Shown: positions 20,888-31,799, numbered from the stretch's first letter. The stretch: 64,000 bases of DNA from Amyloporia xantha (GCA_036971615.1 JAYKKR010000003.1:310001-374000), one strand, 5' to 3'. Numbers and translations: made by a program. The notes: generated from the sequence alone by a model not told the origin.

Positions 20888-22158
20888 TTAGTCATAATAT
20901 GTAATGTCCATCCAATGTGGTGCAACTACCCCCATCGCAGCGTGCACGGCATCGCGCATAAAATATGCGTAACAGACTCGATCTCCATCGCATGGTCCAA
21001 CAGAGTGACGAAGAACCTTGCCACAAAGGGCAACCACAGATCCAGGTGGATAATGGACATGGAGACCCACCCCATCCATCTCAAAGACCAGGTCGCGGTA
21101 CGATCCGATTGTGGCGAGGAGATCATACCACGGCTTTCGTGAGTTGTTGTCGCGGTGAGGTGGTGTCTCGCGGTTCGATATGATCTGTACGGCGTTGAAT
21201 GGGGATCCCCATGCCTTCACATCCTCGCAGAGACCAGGGACCTTCTCTAGCTTGAGCATGGTGTCGCGACCAGCCTGGTAAAGTGGGGGTGAACTACTGC
21301 CAGAATCGCAGACAGAATGGCTGAGGTTTCAGCGATGGCAGACATCCATTGCAGTGCGCTTTCCCTATTGGTCCCCTTCAGACTCGCGGAATGCTCGAGG
21401 GCATGACTCGGTCCCTGTGCAACATCATTTTCACATGAGCTGCCGATGGTGAGTGTCACACTTACAACGTGACCTTGCTGGTACCATGCGGGGGATATAT
21501 TTACAGTGCCTGGTTGAATTCGACACATTGCAGGGTCGCGGAAGAGGCTCGACAATTGTCGCCAACTGCGCGTCCCTTCCTGTGATCCGCCACGCAGTCA
21601 CGGCCCACACTGCTTGAGTTGCTTGGCTAATAGATCTGTCGCGGCCAGCATTTCGTTCTGGTGTGGATGTGTTAACACACACCATTCAAGTTAGAATGTT
21701 ACTTCAGGTGCACCTGCCGTTTTTCAGATAGCAGACCTGGAAGAAGCCAGGCCAGAACCCGCCCGTGCATATCCGTCAGAATGGACGGTTCCCTCAATGA
21801 CATCACTTTGTCTGGTAGCAGACGCGGCCACTTAGCGCGCAATGCATCCTCCAACTTGTGGTTCTGACCACTCGCTTGGACGCCTAGTGCATCTGCATAC
21901 CTGTCTGCATCCCAAGGGACGCTGACTACTTATCGCATCAGCACCCCATGGCATTACACGGATGAATTGTTACTGTACCGCGATGGAGAAATGCATGGGC
22001 GAGACGGTCTGCAATGACGCTACATTCACCAACGAGATATGTACTAATATTCAGGAGGATGGCTGTAGTGGCGCGGGTCCTATATCCTTTCGAAGGATGT
22101 GTAATCTTCTACGAAACATGGCTTGCATGTATGCCGCCACCTCGTCGGTTAAGTCCAT
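20888..22158 (-). CDS. TET/JBP-like 2-oxoglutarate/Fe(II) dioxygenase (interrupted)
   Basis: This is a minus-strand spliced gene. The best-preserved exon (20888-21259) has the double-stranded beta-helix signature of TET/JBP enzymes, which oxidise 5-methylcytosine (or thymine in JBP). Signature features are NRETPPHRDNNS with the HxD pair (codons at 21157 and 21151), WYDLLATIGSY, YPPGSVVALCGKVLRHSV with the distal His, and the 2-oxoglutarate-binding Arg in DRVCYAYFMR. Upstream pieces fit one protein: MDLTDEVAAYMQAMFRRRL (22158 downwards), WDADRYADALGVQASGQN, LTDMHGRVLAWLLPGLLSEK, a 52-bp intron, and NEMLAATDLLAKQLKQCGP. The chain is broken by one in-frame TGA (about 21598; CGA would restore Arg) and by a missing base near 21275 in the run before YQAGRDTML. 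It lies convergent to, and 72 bp from, the transposase gene. The N-terminus is tentative. Confidence 0.75.
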
Positions 22159-22635
22159 CAGCTGTAAGGTTCAGCAACTTGTCGCGATTCAGGCATAATG
22201 ATCACATTGTTGAGATAGCAGCTACCCACAATTTGTGTGAAAACGAGAGCGATGAAATGTTTGTGGAAGTAGCTCCGAGGCCCGTTTACTACCTGAGTGC
22301 CATGTAGTACATGTGTTTCCAGCATGTCTACCTACATGTATTCACGCGCCCTCTGGAAGAACATTCAGGCACCCGGCGCGCCTCGCCGGGGCTCAGCTAT
22401 CTGGCTACCAATGGGAGGACAATGATGTCGGCTTTAAGGCGTAATTGCATTGTCGCGGTGCCGACGCAGGGCGCCACTTGTCGCGTAATGTGAAACGGTC
22501 CACATCGGGCCTGGTCGCGGTTGCAGACGCAATGAGCGCGGTGTTTCACCGATTTGGACTCGCGATGTGTGCCCTGTTGAATTTTCTTATTCGTACAGCC
22601 ATTACCTCCCACCAAAAAACCATCCAACCTGCAAA
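22159..22635. other. Intergenic interval between the TET-like gene and the large coiled-coil gene
   Basis: 477 bp, presumably containing divergent 5' flanks. Part of it may hold further N-terminal exons of the TET-like gene. No confident coding features. TCGCG words are frequent (for example 22453, 22482, 22514). Confidence 0.35.
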
Positions 22636-25600
22636 ATGAGTCTCAAAGGTGCCCACACCAGTTCTTTAGGTGCTGAGCTCGAGCTCTTCAAGAGTGCCGA
22701 CCGTAATCAAAGAAAATTAATCGTCGACGCGGCGTTAATCAAGTTACAAACTGCACACCCCACGCTCGTCGACATGGAAAAAGGGGCCTTACGAAGGGTA
22801 CGTCTTCTTCTCTGTTTATCGCGACAACACTGATACCGGTGCAGCAACTCCTGGAATGGTTCCGTAACAGCAACAGAGGTGATGGGCCGAGAAAAGCAAC
22901 GAGATGGGGGCGTAAAAGGTCAGGTCCAGAGCAATTTGCACTCGAGAACAGGGAGCTTGTCAAGGCCATGTCTTTGGAGATCACCAATGGGGACGCGATT
23001 GGAAACAAGAATATCGGCGCGTGGCCGTCCGCGCAAGCTCAACTTTGGAAAGCACTCACTGAGGACGAGCAAACCGCGTATATTGCGAGGGCGAACGCGC
23101 CGACAGCCGCGAAAAGGCCGCTTCGTCCTGGCTTCGCAAAGTTTGTAGTGCCTCTTTGCTGTATCACACCTGTCCCTCATATTTGTGTAGATCCATCCAA
23201 AGGAAATTGGTGCAGCAGCTGAAGGCCTTCACGACTCAGATATACAGCGACTATGGCGTGCGAATGGTTGCGTTCTCCGCCGTTCAGGTTGGACCGGACG
23301 AAGTCCTCGTAGAAACGTGAGGTCGCGTTTATCTGTAAACGCCTCATGCTGACATAGAATACAGACATGACTACAACAAGGACCTAGAAAATGCTCCAGC
23401 ATTTACGGACATGCCGGATTGGAAAGAGAACACATACAAAGAATTCGGCACGTACAGTCGCAACATATTCTTGGATGGAGAGGTAGTGGACGCGACAATG
23501 GGTACAGCCGCGAGAAAGGCGCGGATCAGGCAGATCATGGACCTCGATGCGGAGGGTCTTCCGTTGATCCCTGATGAGCCTGCGGGTGACGATCGCGAGA
23601 AGCTCGACGATTTGAAAGCATTGCTTAGGGAGTTCTTGAACATGCATTTTAGTGAGCACATTTCCTTTGTCGCGACAGCCGTCTCTGATGACCAGACAGA
23701 GGCCGCGACTGGAAGTACAAAGGCGCGAGCCCCTTGGACGCATATCACGCAAAATCCTTTCCTATACTTTGACCAAGAGATGACTCCTGAAAGGATGGGC
23801 CTTTGCGATCCTTCTCACATGACCGACGGGCCGCTAAGGAGCCTGCTAGCATACTGGCGCGAGCGACAACTCAGCAATGGGGGTGTCCCTGCTTGCTTTA
23901 AGGCCTACATGTTAAAACATGACGACGACGGTAATGCAATCATGGCGCCCGCAGTATACGACCAAGCTGTCGTCGAGCGGCCGAAGAAGCAGACGCGAAA
24001 GAACAAAAAGTCCAAGCCGATGGGGAGCAAGAAAGCCCGTGGCAAACGTCCTGCCCGTCGCGTCCAAGACGAGGATCAGAGTGACGAGTTTGATATGGAT
24101 GTCGGCGCCGAGAGCGATCATTCCTCTGATGATGAGGAGGATGCATCACTCATTCGAATAAAGCCAGCCAGCTGGGCCAAAAACTCGCGCACACGTCGTC
24201 ATAACTTCCTTGTATCAATAGGCGCGGCGCAGGCATATTTTGAAGCAGTCGAGTTACTCGATGAACTCATGGTGAGTTCACCGCGACGTTAATATGTTCC
24301 GCGACTAATGCATGCAACTCAGCACGGCACCATACCACACTTCGCGCCCTTGAGGGAAATGGCTGGACGTGCTGGGATTATGATGACCGCTACCTTCCCT
24401 CGACAATTCACAGTGATCCTGACGGCCTCGCGGCTGCACTCCGGTGGCTGGGAAGTGCCCCTTATCTCGACAAGACCGCCAGCTTCCCACGAGACAGTCC
24501 TGAGAACAACATAATCGTGGAACAATTTTTACTCATCATCGGCCTTATCACCCGCGAGGCCGATCTTGTGCAATTTGGGTGGGAGGATGAAGAAGACGCG
24601 GTTCAGTCGGGCATCCCAGATCACATTTTGAATTCACAGATTGCATTTATTCCGATTGTGGACGACCAAATTCTTCCAATGGTGATGCTTCTTCGCGATG
24701 TCATGAAGGAGGCCCAGGGATTGGTAAATGCGCCCTACAAGTTATGCAGGGAGGGGGTCATCTCGGTCCGGCGTTGAAGGCGCTTCAAGTTCTTCCCACC
24801 TTATACAGGCTCAAGGGTCTCAGGTCAGCTCGGTAATAGCTGTCACGCACAGTCCTGAGATGCAGGAGAGCCTCCAGGAGCAGTTTAGCATAGACCGCGA
24901 CAGGGGCCCCTTGGTATTCGCTGCAGAACCCATGGGCAGCAATGACAACGTCGGCGCGGACAATAATGAGAATGTGGACGTTAATCCAGAGACACAAAAC
25001 TTGAAGGACGCATTGGCAGCGGCACTTCTCGCCGTTGAAACATTAAAGAAGTCAAGTGAACAACAAGCCGCAGCCGCGACCAGGGAAAGTCAGTTGCGCT
25101 TCGAGGAGGCGAGCCAACCGCGACGGGAAGGAAACACCTCAATGCAGGAGGCCGATACGCATGCTGCAACAAATTCAGATGTCCACGACAGGCTAAATCC
25201 AGCCCAGCTTGAGATGGAGGCTGTTGCGGCAGCCAAGGAGAACGCACAAATTCAGCAGGAGGCCATCAAAAGGGAAAAAGCGAGGAAGGCAGCGCAAGTC
25301 GCAGCGGAGATGGACGACTTGGCTTGGGCTGAAGGATTGGCGCGAGAGGCAGAGGAGGCTACGAGGGTCGCGGCGCGCGAGGCTAAAGACGCGGAGGAGA
25401 AGTTGCGCACAAAACAGAATGCAAGGAATAATATTCAACGCCTTGACGCCATGCGTAAGTCGTCCGACGAGAAGGCGGCCGCGGATAAACGAGGGAGAAT
25501 GGCACGCACGCTAGCTCAGCAGGCTCGCGCCGGGACTTCACGGCTTCCTCAAGCTGGACCCATGGCAAGCAGAGGCGAAGAGCCCAAGGAGTCTTCACCA

Positions 25601-26432
25601 TCAATAGTGCCCGCAAAGCGCGCTGCTCCTGAATCCGTCGAGGAGCAACGGCAGATCTTACTGGAGCGCGTCAGAAGCCGCTTTGGAGGGTCGCCATTAG
25701 TTGCGGACCCTATTCCCCAGAATACACAAACAGCGCCCCGGTCCTCGAGGGAGAAATACCATGGCGAAATTCAGCTGCACGTCCACCCGCCGGACGTCCA
25801 ATGCGTCCAGTTCCCAAAGAGAATCTTGTTGGGGAAGCAGCAACGTTGCTTCTGGTGCCTCGAGCTCATATGCGGTCCGACCAACTGTGTCGAGTGGAAA
25901 GGAGGGCACAGACTCGGATCTCGATGAGCCTCCTCCTGCCCATGCCTGGACGCGGAACATGGCGCGGAAGGAGAAGGACGACATGCTCCGCGCACCCACC
26001 GGTGGATCTGTATCAGATGCTATCGGGAAACCTCGCCACACTCGAGCAAGTGCAAGAGCGCAGGATAAGGGAGCGGATGTCGCTGAGGGCAGTTCTCAGG
26101 GAGGAGTTGGGCCGCGAAAGGATGATAGGACAGCCGCGCGTGGTCACGGCAAAGCTCGTGCTACCGGTCGCGGACGAGGTGCTGGACGGGCGCGAGGGGG
26201 TCGCGGTGGTCGCGGTGGTCGCGGTCGATCCACACTGCCTGTGGTTCAGGAGGACGAAGAGGAGGAAGAGGTTGACGACGACGAAGGGCAGGAGGAAGCA
26301 GAACCTCCGCGAAAGAAAGTCGCGAGACGGGGAATGGACAGAAACGCAAGTAGGGAACGTCTTCAAGTGGTCGCGCCGGAGATGCATCAGGAATGCATGA
26401 TCTACGACGATCCCAGTAATTATACTTTATAA
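22636..26432 (+). CDS. Large KDZ-cargo protein with coiled coil and RGG tail, about 1,200 aa
   Basis: Unrecognised protein. Exons 22636-22797, 22845-23140, 23191-23316 and 23365-24271 join in frame to 497 residues. They contain a tryptophan/phenylalanine region (QLLEWFRNSN), an HMG-like helix (LWKALTEDEQTAYIARAN), the block FTTQIYSDYGVRMVAFSAVQ and a basic/acidic linker near 24000-24150. After an intron ending near 24321 follows a globular stretch (WDYDDRYLP, FLLIIGLITREADLVQFGW). Then come a long Ala/Glu-rich coiled coil (about 25000-25450), an RGG/GRG repeat (26160-26230, with repeated GGTCGC words) and an acidic run. Joining the second half requires frame changes near 24345, 24755 (in a G run) and between 25700 and 25900. 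Either the gene is damaged or two genes are present (a second ATG lies at 24728). Coiled coil plus RGG suggests nucleic-acid or chromatin binding (inference). Confidence 0.55.
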
Positions 26433-26626
26433 GTCAGATACCTAATACACATGCGCTGTTTACGCGCGCGCGCGACTTTGCCTGCTAGACACATTGGAAA
26501 CTTCATTATACTTTTGGGGGAGTTGGTATGCTCCTCCCCCGCGGTCGCGACGGTAGTTTACATGAGAATTAACAACGCCTTGCTAATGTAGACTTCATCC
26601 CCACCCTGCTCCACACACTTGCCTAT
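26433..26626. other. Short convergent intergenic gap
   Basis: 194 bp between two gene ends. It contains GCGCGCGCGCGAC and one GTCGCGAC palindrome (26544-26551). Confidence 0.4.
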
Positions 26627-29469
26627 CTACTGAGTATCGGGCGTTCGCCCAGTCGTCGAAGTGGACGCCTGGCTGTCACTGTTGGCCTGCGACCCCGACG
26701 TGAGACGAGACTGTGAGGTGCTGAAGCTGCCGAAAAGACGCGGCGGGACAAAGGCTCGCTCCCTGGTCAGAACTTGCAGCTGCTGGCGCATCCCCTCCAT
26801 CTGGCCAGCGTACCCATCGATCTGTGCGGAAATGGCGTTGAGTGCAGTCTCCACAGTCGAGTTGTCCAGCCTCTGTTGGATCCTCCTCGTCTCTTCGCGG
26901 ATGTCCTTGACCGACTGATGGAGCTCCGCAGGCTCGATCGCGATGATACTCGCGGCAAGCTTCTGGATGCGTTGATCCAACGACTCGACGACTTTGCCGA
27001 CCTCCGCATTGTTTTCGCCCACATTCGTCAGTGTCGCGTCCATTCCGTCTTGACGTTCTTCCACTTGCTTGATCCGCAACTGTAGCTCACGCCCAGTGAG
27101 CTCCACAGCGGACATGCGCTCCGTCACCTTGCACAGCTCCGCGTCCGTCGAAGCCATCACGTCGTGGATGTGCTTATCAAACAAGGTCTGGAGATTCAAA
27201 GACGCGTCGATCACAGAGTCGCGGAATTCTTCCTTCGAGACCATGTCGATGGCCTGGCGCTCGTTGATATCCTCCAGCACCGTGACCTTGCGCTCGAGGG
27301 CCTTAACTAGCTCCTGGAGCTTGGTGGCCTCCAGACGGTCTTGATTCGACGGAGCTCCTTGCTGGCTTTCTTCGGCCTCGCTCGCATTCCTGCCGTCATT
27401 GGAGTCGTCGATCAGTTGGTCGGCTTCCTGCTCGACCTCTTGCATGTGATCGGGCTCTTCATTCGCGACCTGCGGAACTCGCGACCCATCTTCCGCCGGG
27501 GGTGTGGAGGTTGCGTGTTGAGGCGTCGCGACAGTGAGTGGGGACGACACGTCGCGAGAAGGCTCGCGTCTTGGTTTCGACGCACACGCCTCTGGAGCTG
27601 ACTCGCCCAATTTCTTGGCTTCAGCAATGGCGGCGTTCTTGTATTCCTGCCAAAGCTCCTCTTTGTCGCGAATGAAAACGTAGCAGGGCGGATGGGCTGC
27701 GAGCTGAGCAGCCAGCTCTGCTTGCTGCTGTTCTTCTCGCAGTTTCGCTTGACTGGGCCTCGCGACAGCGATGGGTGGGATTTCCTCCCCGTTAACATCG
27801 ACGGGAGGTGATGTGCGCTCCAAGCGCGGATTACGCTTCGCCCTCTTCTTTTTGGGCGGGCCACTCGCCTCTGTTGCGCGACCTGCTGCCGCTGCCTTGT
27901 CATTCTTGTAGTCCTCGAATGATTGGCCTCCAGGGAGGACGAGCGTGCCCTCATCGTTCTGATGCAAGAACCCCAGCTCGCGGACGAACACGCACTCGGT
28001 CGGGGGCGCGACCTTGTTCCTCATGCATTCGTCCACGTAATCGTGGAACTTTGTCGCGGCCTCTGTGACGTACTTGTGTCCGGTTATCGTCTTGCCGGCG
28101 GGTGTACGAGGCGTCAGCGAGCACTTGAGTTTGAGTCGAGCGCAGCGCATGCACCGCCCGAAGTACGCAGGCGAGACTTCGCATATCGTCTTGTTAGTGA
28201 TACACTGACCGCAGGGCACCACCTGTGGAATACAAATGTGAGTGTAGAACTGATCCAAGGAGGCTCGCACTTACTGAGGCTTTGGCGCACGCGGTCGCGG
28301 CTGCGATTTTCGCGGCTTCGAGTTCCGCCTTTGTGCTGACCTCCTTCTGTTTCTCCTTGTCAGTTCCCGCTTTCGCTCGTGTCGTCCTGCGCGTGCTAGT
28401 CTTGCCTAGGCCCTTCTTCTCACCCCGTCGCGACTGGGCTCCCTCATCCTCGTTCTCACCATCTTCACCCTCGTCGTCCTCATCCTCGTCATCCTCATCC
28501 TTGTTCTCGTCATCCACACCCTCCTCATTGTTCGCTTCCGGCTCCTCCATGTCATCTCGCATCCGCTTCTTCCCTCCCGTGGCTGCCTTTGTCCCTCCCG
28601 ATGCCCCCGTCCTGCTTGGTGCCATGACGTAGACCTTGCGCGTTGGGGCCTTAACTCTCCATTCGTCGCCTGAGTTGTTCACCGCCTTCGCTGTCGAAGA
28701 TGGCTTCGCTGGGGGCTGCACTTTGGAGCGCAAAGCGCGCTTTGGCGGACCTATACGCGGCGGCGTCAATGGGCTTGCCGCGGAGGGTGGCGCTGCGACA
28801 GTGGGTTGACGCAAACGGGATTGGCTGGACGCGTCAGCTTGACAAGAGGGCTTGACGGATTTGGCGGGAGCGGCTTCCCTGTCGCGCTCCACAGACGACT
28901 TGCGCTTCGTCCCTGCGCGTTTGGATGTAGACGGTTCAGGCGTTGGGACCCGTCGCGTCATTTTACCTGCAGCGGCAGCAGGAGCCACTTGTGCTGGAAA
29001 TACAAAGGTCAGTCAGTGTGCTCGACAAGTCGGAACGCAGTACTCACCTGTCGCGGCCCACCACTGCTTCTCACCCAGTCCATCCTGTGCAGGTGGTGCG
29101 GGCACCACATGGACCTTGCGTCTGTACGCGTCGATTTGAGGATCGTCCGCCTTGATGCGGCGCAGATCGGGGTGGTTCGGCGACTCTGCGTACTCCCGCG
29201 CGGCGCTGAACAGCAAGGCGGGTACGCAAAGTGATGCCCGCACCATCTGGGGCGCGTCGCGAAATACATGCCAGCCCTTTTTCTAGTAACAGAGGATGGG
29301 TCAACCATTAAGCAAGGAGATACACAGGCTCACTCACAAACTCTGCATAGAACGCCTTCTCAAACACGACATACCCCTCTGTGCCAGGGGACGGCGCGCA
29401 AGAAAGCGCGGCGGCCATGCGCGCGGTCGCGATGTAGATTTGGTTCTGGGTGGAGGCGGCGTCAGACAT
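26627..29469 (-). CDS. Zn2Cys6-like cluster/coiled-coil protein, 893 aa, 4 exons
   Basis: Exons 29338-29469, 29048-29282, 28275-28993 and 26627-28222 join through three GT-AG introns (52-55 bp) into an unbroken 893-residue frame starting MSDAASTQNQ. Residues 1-122 form a globular-looking N-terminus (GYVVFEKAFYAEF, then KKGWHVFRDAPQMVRASLCV). Exon 3 is basic and disordered, with an acidic Glu/Asp run (about residues 275-310). Exon 4 opens with cysteines spaced C-x2-C-x6-C-x9-C-x2-C-x6-C (CGQCITNKTIC, then CMRCARLKLKC, about residues 366-393). This is the spacing of fungal Zn2Cys6 DNA-binding clusters, though the residues between are divergent. A Pro/Lys-rich linker follows, then a long coiled coil (VKALERKVTVLEDINERQ onward) and a Ser/Thr-rich tail. 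I infer a DNA-binding cargo protein. Similar cysteine-cluster genes are common in mushroom genomes, but I cannot name this one. Confidence 0.7.
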
Positions 29470-29721
29470 GATCTGTGGAAGGAGCAAGTTTGTACTAAGA
29501 GCAAGAGGAAAGAAAGGGTGGTGGAGGAGGAGGAAGAAAGGACTTGGATGCGCGCGACCTTCAAGTGCTGGACGGGTTGCTAGTTATGTCAGCAACGGGT
29601 CATCTTCTTGTCACGTGCACGTGGTGAAGTCGAATCGAGCGCGACCTCCTTGACTTACCTGCGTTGTTGTGGACATTCTCGAGTACACATCCCTCCGTCA
29701 CGAACATCAATAGCGCGAGCC
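29470..29721. promoter_or_regulatory. Divergent promoter region, cysteine-cluster and SIM-motif genes
   Basis: 252 bp between head-to-head start codons (29469 minus, 29722 plus). It contains a purine-rich AAGAGGAAAGAAAGG tract (29500-29545). This is the second divergent pair within the element. Confidence 0.4.
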
Positions 29722-30973
29722 ATGGATTCAGACGCGGAAAATTGTAAGTCGTCCATTCAGCGCCGATAACATCACTACTAACCTACCGCACCAAGTTCAA
29801 GTTGATCGCGAGCGGTCACCGGTCCTCCTCGATGCGCTGATGTCGGAACCCGATGACTTCGAACATCACGACGGTGAGTGCAGTGATCACGAGTTTCATC
29901 TATGAAGCTCATGAAGTCGCGAACAAATTGACTTGCCGCTCGAAGGCCATGACGTGGAGCGGGCGCGGACTCCAGTTGACCTCGATTTATTTGAGTTGGA
30001 AACAGGTATGTTCCTATCTTCTTGAAACACTTCCACATCAGCAATATATTAAAATCTGCATTAAGAGCCTCTCCTCGAAGGCCACGAATTGGAGCGGGCG
30101 CGGACTCCAATTGACCTCGATTTATTTGAGTTGGAAACTGGTATGTTCCCATCTTCTTGTAACACTTCAACATCAGCAAGATTTGAAAATCTGCATTAAG
30201 AGTCTCGCCGTGGACGGAGCCCAATAGATCTCGGCCTCATCAACTCAGACGAAGACATCACCGTGTCTCGCGACCGATCTCCAATTGACCTCACAGCATT
30301 GGGAGAGGACAGCGACAATGACCACGGTCAAGGTGAGTGTACTCCAATCAACGTGATCTGTGGCGGACTAATCATGCGAAACATAACCGCGTGTTTCTAT
30401 CGACATCAAATTTCTGATCCGGGTCGAGCCAGGAGATCAAATTCAGTTCTCCACTAGCAGCAAGGATAAAGGCAGGGACAGGGGAAATGACAATAACTCT
30501 AGCGAACACAGCATTATTGACATCTCCTCTGAGGACGACTTCCCAATAGACCCCGCGATCAAGTACATGACTGCAGGGCCTGCGCGCAACTTAGACGCGG
30601 TCGCGACTGCAGGTGTGATGGCGCCTCTTCCGCCTCCTTCTCATCATTCGCGACTTGCCTACATTAAGGAAAAAGTTACCCTTGGTACGTAAGAATCATC
30701 ATATTCTGGACTGGTTCTGATTCCTTCATAGGGTTTCCTTCTGTGAGGGAGGCCACATTTCTCCGCGACGAGCGCCGCCACGCGCGCGAGCAGCTTATCG
30801 CGGTGAACCGCGACATCGAAGCGCTGACCGATATGCTTGTCTTGCAGCAGGCAATCCAGGGGGAAGTTCACAAGAGAACCATAGGAGGGAGGATGAGAGA
30901 GATGGAGCGAATGTTGTGGGAGAAGGAGATTGGCTCTGGCGATGAAGACAAGGAGCACGGCCCTTCACAGTAG
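29722..30973 (+). CDS. Repeat-motif protein with SUMO-interacting-like motif, 284 aa, 7 exons
   Basis: Exons 29722-29743, 29802-29873, 29946-30005, 30066-30140, 30201-30332, 30433-30684 and 30732-30973 join in frame. All internal joins are phase 1, so whole exons can be added or lost without frame loss. Exons 2-5 repeat a motif: RSPVLLDAL, RTPVDLDLFELE, RTPIDLDLFELE, RSPIDLGL, RSPIDLTALGED. Exon 6 has EHSIIDISSEDD, a textbook-like SUMO-interacting pattern (hydrophobic core followed by acidic residues). The last exon is a charged helix (RDERRHAREQLIAVNRDIEA) likely to form a coiled coil. Exons 3 and 4 with their introns form a 135-bp tandem duplication. No named family is recognised. An adaptor that recruits SUMOylated partners is a plausible role (inference). 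Confidence 0.65.
29930..30200. repeat. 135-bp exon-intron tandem duplication
   Basis: GAGCGGGCGCGGACTCCA, followed by TTGACCTCGATTTATTTGAG and then GTATGTTCC(C/T)ATCTTCTTG, occurs twice (ends of exons at 30005 and 30140). The exon and the following intron are duplicated as a unit, including ATCTGCATTAAG before each next exon. Confidence 0.85.
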
Positions 30974-31720
30974 CGTAACGACATGCATCGTTAAAAGTCA
31001 TTAGTTCTCGCTGGTAATGCGAATACAATTTTCAAATTGGCACGGGCCTAGATCAGAGTAAATGACCATGAACACCACTGACAGCGGGCATACCATAAAC
31101 CGCAAGTTTAGTGTGTGTCGCGTCCGTGACAAAGTGGAGAGAATTCGCTGAAAGTGATACCTGCTAGAGGTGAGTTGTACAAGTACACGCCCGGAGAGAG
31201 TAGAGAGCTTCAGAATTATTTGTCACTACAGAGACCCCTTAATCAGTTAGGGAATGCGAACGTACATATCAACGGAGCCTACTGCAAAAAGGTTGCAGCG
31301 CCCGAGCCTTGAGTAGGAACCGCAACGCGAGATCGTCCCTCTGAGGTAGTCGCGGCCGGTCCTACATGTCAGGACAAAAGCTTGGGAGCGGTCGCGGCTA
31401 CAGAAAAGAAAACTCAGAAGAATAATCTCGACCGAGCCTACTGCCAGAATGTCAAATAGGGCATCGGCCGAGCCTTGAGTAGGAATCGCGACGCGAGATC
31501 GTCCCATTGAGTTCCTCGCGGCCGGTCCTGCACGCGAAGGAATCAGTTTAGGAGCGGCCGCGCCTACACTATATACACTATAAAGACGGACATGGTCGCG
31601 ATGTCGGCCGGGGCTAGATCCAGGTGATGGAATGACGCATCGGCCGGGCCATACTTCAGGTGATCACAACACACGGCGGCCGGGCCAGTCTCAGAGGCCA
31701 CTGCTAGGGCGTCGGGCGAC
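30974..31720. repeat. Right subterminal region of the 18-kb KDZ element
   Basis: No gene. From about 31270 it holds the 166-bp direct repeat (31270 and 31433; a copy exists at 1 and 167) and GGCCGGG/GGCCGAGCC motifs that mirror the left subterminal blocks. Confidence 0.7.
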
Positions 31721-31799
31721 GTCCGGCGCCCCATGCCTTAGGGGACAATGTCAGGCATATATATCCTAGGAGTCAGGGGTACAGTGACTGAAAGGTGTG
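31721..31799. repeat. Right terminal inverted repeat of the 18-kb KDZ element
   Basis: 31721-31775 is the exact inverse of 13735-13789. The outermost bases read ACTGAAAGGTGTG, diverged from the left terminus. Confidence 0.9.

Larger units (their letters stand above)
13712..31799 (+). mobile_element. 18.1-kb KDZ transposon with TET/JBP gene and five further genes
   Basis: The element is bounded by a TTCAATC duplication and terminal inverted repeats. Its left terminus is GAGCCCATTCAGTCAC and its right terminus, reversed, is CACACCTTTCAGTCAC. A 55-bp perfectly matching inverted core lies at 13735-13789 and 31721-31775. It sits inside an inverted Copia B whose reading frame resumes exactly after the duplication. 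It encodes two WW proteins, KDZ transposase, a TET/JBP-like dioxygenase and three other multi-exon genes. Association of TET/JBP genes with KDZ transposases in basidiomycetes is established. The full cargo set here is described from the sequence. Confidence 0.9.

Noticed and set aside
28225..28632. Plus-strand Ser/Phe-rich ORF opposite the cysteine-cluster gene
   Set aside because: It is the antisense of the acidic Glu/Asp run in exon 3 of the minus-strand gene, which has a clean four-exon model.
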